Assembly (NCBI GenBank): GCA_001574975.1
Contig: KQ965850.1
Coordinates: forward strand, 1-64,000
Reading direction: 5' to 3'
DNA from: Gonapodya prolifera JEL478
Taxonomy: Eukaryota > Monoblepharomycota > Monoblepharidomycetes > Monoblepharidales > Gonapodyaceae
Length of the DNA stretch: 64,000 nt
Positions within the stretch are counted from its first letter, which is position 1, and every line of letters starts with the position of its first letter. The position numbers and the translations under genes are program-made. The notes under the pieces are model-generated. The model ran no database searches and was not told the origin of the DNA. It saw nothing but the letters and a program-made list of their open reading frames with translations. Shown one piece after another: positions 57,361 through 64,000 of the stretch.

Positions 57361-59194
57361 CTACCCCGCGCTGGACCCTTTCGACCCCGACGAACTTCTC
57401 TCTCTGCCCGTTTCCGAATCCCCTCCGGAGCTCCCACTGCGTCCACGCCCTGGGGTCACTACAGGGGCAGTCCACCCCAGCCGCTTCTCTTCGTCCCCAA
57501 TGTCACCTTTAGGCGTCGTTAGTGGCGAGGTAGAGAACACGACCGACGCGAGCACTGCTGGGCGATCTTCGCCCCCCGCGAAAGCAGGTATGGCGTCGAG
57601 GCCAAGTGAGAGGTTCGCTGATTTCCTCCTGGCGCCAACGCCCGCCGGCACAGCGGTGCTTGCTCCCAAAGATGCCGACGCATGTGCACTGTCTGAGACC
57701 GTCAGCAGATCCGCTCCGGACCTCTCCCGTTGCTGTATGACGGCCATGGAGGGTCTCCTCGACGCGTGCACAAGGGAAGCTTTTCGCGACGAGTCGAGGT
57801 CAGAAGGGGATCGCCCCCGGATGGAGCGGGGGATGGTGTTGTTGCTGTACTGTTGGGTCGCGGGGTTGAGGGAAGAGGAGCACACGCTGGGAGAGCGCGG
57901 AGGGAGCAGGTGAAGGAAGCGAGCCATGCGCCGCAAGGGAGGGAGGTAGTATGTGCGGGACTTTTCTGTGGTTCCGAGAATGAGGAATAGGCCTGAAATG
58001 AATCATGGCGTTTCAAGTGAGTGACTGGTGGATAAAAAGCCCAATAAACGTTTGAAACCAACAGATTCCAACCAGAGCACCCGGGGATATCCGCTGTCCT
58101 ATCTGAAAAGCGGTGATGGAGGGCTCGACCACGCCACCCGAGAGAGCGAATTTGACATCGGGGATCACTGTGTCGACGTGAGCACGAGATGAGCTCACAT
58201 CATCCTACTTGTCTCAATCGACTTTCATAAACTCACTGTTGAATGCCACAAATACCACAAACATTATAGACATAAACATCATCCTTCCGATCGACTGCGC
58301 TGCAGGCGAGACGAGCGAGGGGAGGGCGTCCTTGCCCGATCTTTGGTGTAAGCCACTTTGCCGGCGTGTGACGGATATGGTGCGGTGGTTCTTTATTTGC
58401 TTGGATGACAGGTGCACTGGGAAGCGCAAAAGTCAGCGTCAGCCGCAAAATGGCACCTTTACCAGCCCGCGGGTACCTACAGGTTATTGCTATCATTCCC
58501 AGTGCCTGGAAAAAGTTGATTCCAATCCGGAAGTAAGCGGCACCAATCTTAGACGAATTGAGGTACCGCTCTGCTCCAAGACTGCAGTCCTCCGCAACCT
58601 GCTCCAAAGACCGCGCATGGCCCCACAGAACCATTAGAGTGGCACAAATAATATTAGACGCCGCAAGCAGCCGCTCATGGTTTTGTCGCTCGGGGCTATG
58701 GACACTCAAAGGGTCGTATCCGTTCACTGTGCTCCATAGCATGATCATCGCGCAAAAGATGGACAGCATCTTGGCGCGGCACGTCGATTAAAATATCGCC
58801 GCATGTGCAATAAAGCTCAGCTCTTCCTCTTACCATTATCCACCACCCTTGTTCCACTGCAGATTCAAGCACAACGCATACTGCTGGATGAACGCCTACG
58901 ATTTGTGGAATGGTTGATGAGGCGGGTGATTGCATCAGAAGTACCGCTAGAGGTAGGCGAGCACATGTGTAAAGCATCACACCAAGGTCGGCGGTGAGGA
59001 GGAGTGCATGGCTGTGTGAATCGAGACGTTAGAACCAATGCCTCACCCCAATGCACAAATCGCAGAGGCATCTGGGGCATTTGGGGGCTCGCACACCTCT
59101 TCTGGCGGATGTGGAAAATAGATAGAGTGATGGAGGACACTGCAGACAGAAAATAGAGGGCTGGAACGATCCGGACAAAGTAGAGGCCGTCCAT
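57361..59194 (-). CDS. orphan seven-span membrane protein with Ser-rich tail
   Basis: Minus strand, ATG 59194. Exons in phase: 59194-59047, 58946-58834, 58769-58481, 58416-58237, then one starting 58167; the last exon (from about 57990) runs to 57361. Hydrophobic segments: IVPALYFLSAVSSITLSIF, PLAVLLMQ, AVCVVLESAVEQGWWIM, MLSIFCAMIMLW, IGINFFQALGMIAIT, IGRMMFMSIMFVVFVAF and GALVGICWFQTFIGLF, about seven in all. The C-terminal 190 residues are Ser/Arg-rich and likely cytoplasmic. The receptor-like layout suggests a GPCR-type protein, but no class signature was found. The junction between the last span and the tail (about 58090-57985) is unsettled. Confidence 0.55.
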
Positions 59195-59422
59195 TCAGTA
59201 TCCCTCCGAGCCTGACCGATTCCGATAATGCGATCAATACTGAGATGCTTGATGCCAGAATTGGGGATTAATCCCGTAGTTGCGGATGGGTCGAGGACTT
59301 CTGCGGTGTCAGGCAGCCGAGCGCTCCGATCAAGGCAATCCCAGTGAATTTTACATGTCAATATTTGCTGATCGAGAGCTAATATGCTATACAAGTACTA
59401 GCAAAAATGCATGATCCACCTC

Positions 59423-62400
59423 TTATTCGTTGTGGTCTGGTTGCCACGGTGCGCCAAACACGTGATCGACGACATTCTTTGGAGTGGCGACACTGGTCGC
59501 ACCGACAATAACCTGCGACAATTAGACGTCAGAATATCAACACAGAACTTTTCATGCATCGTGATCTCACCTCTACATCGGTTCGCCCGGCCGATCGGAC
59601 AGCTTCTCGAATCGCCTGCACCTCGTGGAAGGATATACCACCAAGGACATAAACCAATAACACCGGGTATTGACCAGCTGGGTGCAAAGAGGAGCCAGTT
59701 GGGGGAATCGGACCCCCACGGGCACGTGAGGAGATGTTGCTTGCCAAGAATCGACTGAGAGAAACACAAAATTAACTTCCTGCAAGAGATACATAGGGCG
59801 CAAACGGACCTGATCCCACCCACACCCATATTTCCGAGATAGTTCATTATCCCGTAGCTGACATGCCACATATCTGACTCAAACATCTCCCCCGCGGTTG
59901 CAGTTGCCTGAACAGAGGACAGTAACTTGGACCCGTAATTCGTCACACTTGAAGCAGTCGTGGCAGAATATCCAGGTGCAAGGATGTCAGATACCATTCG
60001 GGAGAGAAGTGGAGGGGTATGTGGATCCGTGGGTGTCGGGTTTGGTCTTAGTAATGCAAGTTTCGAACATTACACCTGAAGGATTTGAGTAAAAAAAAAA
60101 AAGCGAGTGACACGCACCTATATCGTGTCATTCGACCTCTAAGTCGCGCAGCCTCCACCAGTTTTTCCAGTCCTCGCGCAACCCAATCGTCTGCACTCCG
60201 GCGACGTTGCTCTCGTTCGGCATAGCCTAAGGTCCCTCCGTCGATCCTGTTCTTTTCATCAAGCTTTTTGCTTTTTCCAGCACTCGCCCCTTCGTCATCT
60301 CCCCAAGACCAGTCCAAATCAATATCGTCATTGGAATCGTCTTTCGCAGTGACCCCACTTCCTTCGCCACCTCCACCCGCCTCAGTCCCGACATGTCTAA
60401 AATCCATCACGCAGCGCACCAAGGCTTCTTTCACAAGCGCTATTTCCACCTCCCATCGTCCTTCATCCCAGTCGTCCAACACACCGGGTCCCAATCCAAT
60501 AGCATACCCCACCAACCCGCACACCTCCTCCACCTTCTCCCATGTCCAGGGTTCGCCCCTGGCTAAGCATCTGTCTCGCTCCCCCGCAACCACCGCAGCA
60601 GCTTCACCCACTGCTCCAGTCTCCGCTCCAGCGAGAGCGAGCACCTTCTCCGCGGCCGCGAGCTCGTCCCAGCGGGAATGCCGGGGGTGAGACATGGCGA
60701 GAGCCACAGCGGCAGCCAGGGAAAGGAGGGGTTGCCGCGCTTCCAGAGCGTCGTACGAGTTTTGGAAAAGGGAAAGAAGTTTGAGCAGGTGGGCCGGCGT
60801 CGCCCGACCAAGCATCTAGAGCGACCGAAACAACTTATGTGGCTACCGCTTTTACAGCAACTTCGGCGTGACAGCAACACACCTTGGGAGGTTTGTCGAC
60901 CCCTTCCTTAGCCGCCTCCGTTGCCGAGTCTGCGATTCTGCGGCGCAATGCCATCACTCCGTCACGTTGGCTTAAAGACGTGAGGTCATCCCACGCGACG
61001 AGCGCTTCTGTGGATCCTGCTCGGGCCGTGGAGAATTGGAAAGGTGTCGCAGGGGTGGAGGGACCCAGCATGGCAGAGGCGGGGACAACAGGTTGCGGCG
61101 AGGTGGGTGAAAGCAGGGAGAAGGCGAGGTCCAACGGGTGATCGGAATGGGAGAGGGGAGGAGAGAGATCAAGAGTCTGCAAGTGTTCAGGTATTTTAGG
61201 TGACGCCACCGCCATGGTGTCCAAACTGCTGGAATCAACGTGGACATCACAACTCACTCTATCAACCACTACAACGCCAGCCAGCCTCGCGCTGCTTCTG
61301 CGATCTCGCGTCACTGACTGCTGGGCAATCTCCCTGGCGACGAGACGCGCTCCATCGCCGAAGGCAAACAGGTGGTCCTGAACGTGAAGATGGTCCAACA
61401 GAAGTGATAACCGGGAGGCGGGCAAGTATGGTTCTAGCATTGAGAACATGGTGAGCAACAAGGAAAAGATGTCAGTCATACTGAATTCTCTCCTCGACAA
61501 CAAACTTCCAGCTCGAACAATACATCCTCTGAATGCGTCGTTGAGCACAAGCCGGAATTCTCCATCCGCGCTCAACCAAACAAACGCTACTTCACTTCAA
61601 TAAACTCACCGCCTGGTCGCCCCGGTCCAGGCCACACAGATTCTGTCCCAGTACTCAAAAAGAAGTTCGATGTGACTTGTGCCCAACCCAGAGGTGCGTG
61701 CTTCACGTGGGCCGTCGGTTCCACTTCTGGGCTGATGCACACCATAAAGTCATCAGAATACAAAAGCTGTCGAGAAAGGGGTCGCGAACAAGTTCGTACT
61801 TTCGCTTCTCAGCTTCCTCCATCCACCCCGCCAAAAGGTGCTCCACGGCGGCAAACGAAGACGGGAGGCCCGCCCAGTCCACCGGGCCGAACCCTGCAAG
61901 ATCTTGCTCCTCGTCGTCCAGATTGAACTGCGGATTGGCGTGGAATTCGGTCAGGCGCGCTTCGCGAACACGAACGTGCCAGTCTTCAGAAAGCGCGGTG
62001 AACACAGAGCAGCGGGAGTAGGAGGATGTAGAAGATAAAAGCACTCTCCGAATGGCCGGAAGTGCGTTAGGTAATGGAGACGCAAGGAGGAACGTCACGG
62101 ATTCGGGATTCGGGTGACTTGATTCGAACCAACAGCACTATTCTGTGTTCTTTTTCGGCGCAAACTTGGAACGAATATTCACATCCACTCACAAGAGCTT
62201 CCCTGTCTGCTCCTGCTGCTCTCGCGACTCCAATTCCACCTCGACATATTCAACCTCTCGCACGCTGATGGCGCCCGCGTCGAGCAGCCCGGGAACGCCT
62301 CCAGCGAGATTCCATGCTATTGATGCCGATGCTCCCGCGTCGAGGTAGACGATCGCTCCGTTTACAGCTTTGATCCAGTCGGCACCTTTGTTGGCGAAAA

Positions 62401-62476
62401 TACGGTCTGTTGCCGTAGTGAGCAGGGATGTAGGCGATTGTGGTGATGACGAGAGTGGACTGTGTGTCGTAGGCAT
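59423..62476 (-). CDS. SCFD2: Sec1 family domain-containing protein 2 (SCFD2-like)
   Basis: Divergent Sec1/Munc18-type protein of membrane traffic. ATG 62476. Exons: 62476-62193, 62117-61800, 61731-61610, a middle exon ending 61258, 61176-60883, 60815-60118, 60046-59810, 59754-59571, 59512-59423. Marks: GAIVYLDAGASASIAWNL at the N-terminus; LLLDHLHVQDHLFAFGDG; VVVVDRTLDLSPPL; MLGRATPAHLLKLLSLFQNSYDAL; PPLLSRMVSDILAPGY; and the C-terminal YPVLLVYVLGGISFHEVQAIREA with VIVGATSVATPKNVVDHVF. These match the SCFD2 order. The join between 61610 and the middle exon is unresolved: the frame needs an intron of only about 20 nt or another exon. Confidence 0.83.
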
Positions 62477-62664
62477 GTTATTGCGGTACGGATGCCAGAT
62501 TTCCGGTTCACGAACTCTGGATGGCTATGAGCACGGCATTCACTTCTCTGCAGTATGTACCTGCCCATTGCTGAGACAAATTCTGAGATAAAGCATCAAT
62601 TATTAACGAGAAGCAGTGGCAACTGCAAAGTGAATATGTAAAGTGAGTAATATGTAACTGGATT

Positions 62665-63468
62665 TTAAAGTTTCGCTGCAAGCATCAACATAACAGTGCA
62701 AGGATCTTTCATATCTTTGTCGAAGTGCATAAACACCTCGCGTTCTTCGAAGCACAACCTGCGGTAGAAAGACAAGTTCTTCGCACTACTACTTGTCAGG
62801 AAGCACGGCAGTCCATCTTTGTCCGCCCGATCCAACAGGTCCGCGAGCACCTTCTTCCCCACACCAGCTCCCTGGTGTCCCGCTTTTGTTCCGATAGTGT
62901 GGACAAAGTAGAGCTTGTCCTTGCTCTTTCCAAGGTGTTTGCTCAGCGCCTTGTCAGTCAATCTTCCAGTCTCGATGAGGGCTCGCTCAACAACAACTGG
63001 ATCTCGAAATAGAGACTGAACGATGAATCCCAGAAACCCAAGAGCTGCTCCAGTAAAAGGTGGTACTTCTGCGTGGTACCCGGTGGAAAGGAAATAATTG
63101 CGGCGACCACTTCTACTGAAGAAGCATCCCAAAGGGACATCGGGAGGTTGGTTGACCATGGCGCATACGGAGCGCGGGATGGATTGTGTGTAGAGGATCC
63201 AGGTACGGTAGTATTCGTCGACAAGTTTGGGGCTTGGTAGGGCCCCACCGTGGATCCATTTGAGAAAGGGATCTGGGGACAGGGGAAGGCACATGCTCAG
63301 TGAGTTAGACAGGGTACACGGACGGGATGCACTTGTCCAACTCACCTTCTTAAAACGTAAGTCGGAAGCACTCCACGGCGCTCTCTACGAGAGCTTGGTG
63401 CAGCTTGGGATCCTTGTCGTGATACGAGTGCACATCGACAAAGGTTTCACGAGGGGCGATTCCGTCAT
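62665..63468 (-). CDS. GNAT-family N-acetyltransferase (possible nonsense codon)
   Basis: Acetyl-CoA-dependent acetyltransferase fold. Exon 63272-62665 encodes DPFLKWIHGG, a central region, then motif A: YFVHTIGTKAGHQGAGVGKKVLADLL, with the pyrophosphate-binding Q-x-x-x-G-x-G-K pattern, and FLTSSSAKNLSFYRRLCFEE (motif B) near the end. An upstream exon (63346-about 63468) reads DVHSYHDKDPKLHQALVESAVECFRLTF but then meets TAA four bases before its GTGAGT donor. A CAA there would give a normal join, so this may be a nonsense allele, an error, or a misread start. The N-terminus has no clear ATG in this frame. Substrate unknown. Confidence 0.6.
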
Positions 63469-63472
63469 TTAG

Positions 63473-64000
63473 GTGGAGAGTTTGCGTAGTGTGAGACGAA
63501 CGAAGAAGACGAAGAATAGACAGTCCCTGAGGGCATGGCGGTTGTTAAAAAGGTTCGTCGAGATCACAAATGTCCGATCGGCACCGGATGAACTGCGGCA
63601 AATTAGGTCAGACCTTGAGCACACCCCGATGCGACTGGCACGCCGACTGGCCGGATCGCATGTCTCGCCCGCTGTGGCTGTGTGGGCGATCGCAATCGCT
63701 GCGCTTCTTTGGGTGCCCGCATTCGTCGCAGGACTCAACGACACCGCACTGCAGTCCGCATGTGGACTCACTTCTCAGGACTTTGAAGATCTGCGCATCA
63801 TCGTCGATGGCCTGGTCCAGGGCGGGTTGGGACCCAAGCTGCTCCGTCTTGCGCATGCGGATGCCATTTCATACAGCATCCGGAGCGGGCGGACGGGAGG
63901 AATGAGAGGGACGCTGAAGCTGTATAGTAACTCTTCGCTTCCTCCTGGGTTATCTGCAATCATGCCCTTCTTGGAGGATTACAAGATCCTCCATCCCAAA
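63473..64000 (+). CDS. unknown membrane protein, runs off the window
   Basis: A plus frame open from the TAG at 63470 to the window end (176 codons). First ATG in frame is 63629. One hydrophobic span (VSPAVAVWAIAIAALLWVPAFVAGL, about 63660-63735) precedes a soluble part (LTSQDFEDLRIIVDGLVQGG, LRLAHADAISYSI). It may continue an upstream exon through an acceptor-like TTTAG at 63468-63472. No family recognised. Confidence 0.4.
   Translation, partial: MESLRSVRRTKKTKNRQSLRAWRLLKRFVEITNVRSAPDELRQIRSDLEHTPMRLARRLAGSHVSPAVAVWAIAIAALLWVPAFVAGLNDTALQSACGLTSQDFEDLRIIVDGLVQGGLGPKLLRLAHADAISYSIRSGRTGGMRGTLKLYSNSSLPPGLSAIMPFLEDYKILHPK

Overview
The window is nuclear DNA of a fungus: the genes carry many short introns (about 60-120 nt, GTRNGY...YAG) and HIS7 is the fused fungal glutaminase-cyclase. 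A chromovirus with a full pol, a 7TM-RGS receptor, PARN, SCFD2 and a Zwilch homologue (usually lost in Dikarya) point to an early-diverging lineage, most likely a chytrid. That placement is inference from gene content. Base composition splits the window: an AT-richer transposon island (about 8.4-17.4 kb), then GC-rich, closely packed single-copy genes.

Bases 1-17,400 are a repeat island. Gypsy-1 (1-8371) is a nearly complete Ty3/Gypsy chromovirus with a 224-bp 3' LTR; its 5' LTR is cut by the window edge. It sits inside the LTR of an older minus-strand Gypsy-2 fragment (8372-10811). Next come two almost identical LTRs flanking a 304-bp tandem array (10812-13968), which looks like a non-autonomous LTR element. 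The array holds a solo LTR with a 5-bp target duplication and a 454-bp exact duplication around one N that is almost certainly an assembly error. Further on are a coding fragment, a multi-span membrane protein and a dead F-box/ankyrin gene.

Bases 17,400-64,000 hold mostly intact genes. On the minus strand are a type-I membrane protein, a small secreted protein, PARN, a 14-exon 7TM-RGS receptor, a D-Ala-D-Ala-ligase-like ATP-grasp enzyme, Zwilch, a TMEM18-like protein, a dCache-like receptor, an orphan 7TM protein, SCFD2 and a GNAT. On the plus strand are a single-pass SH3 membrane protein, an F-box protein, a decayed paralogue of the dCache-like receptor, HIS7 and two low-complexity proteins. 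Signalling and membrane functions dominate: 7TM-RGS, orphan 7TM, SH3 sensor and two dCache/HAMP-like receptors without an output domain. No operons, CRISPR arrays, tRNA or rRNA genes were seen.

Exon boundaries were read by eye from splice consensus, phase and protein-family fit. Where phases close exactly (PARN, RGS receptor, Zwilch, ATP-grasp ligase, TMEM18-like, F-box, SH3 from the proline-rich exon on) they are fairly secure; elsewhere I say they are not.
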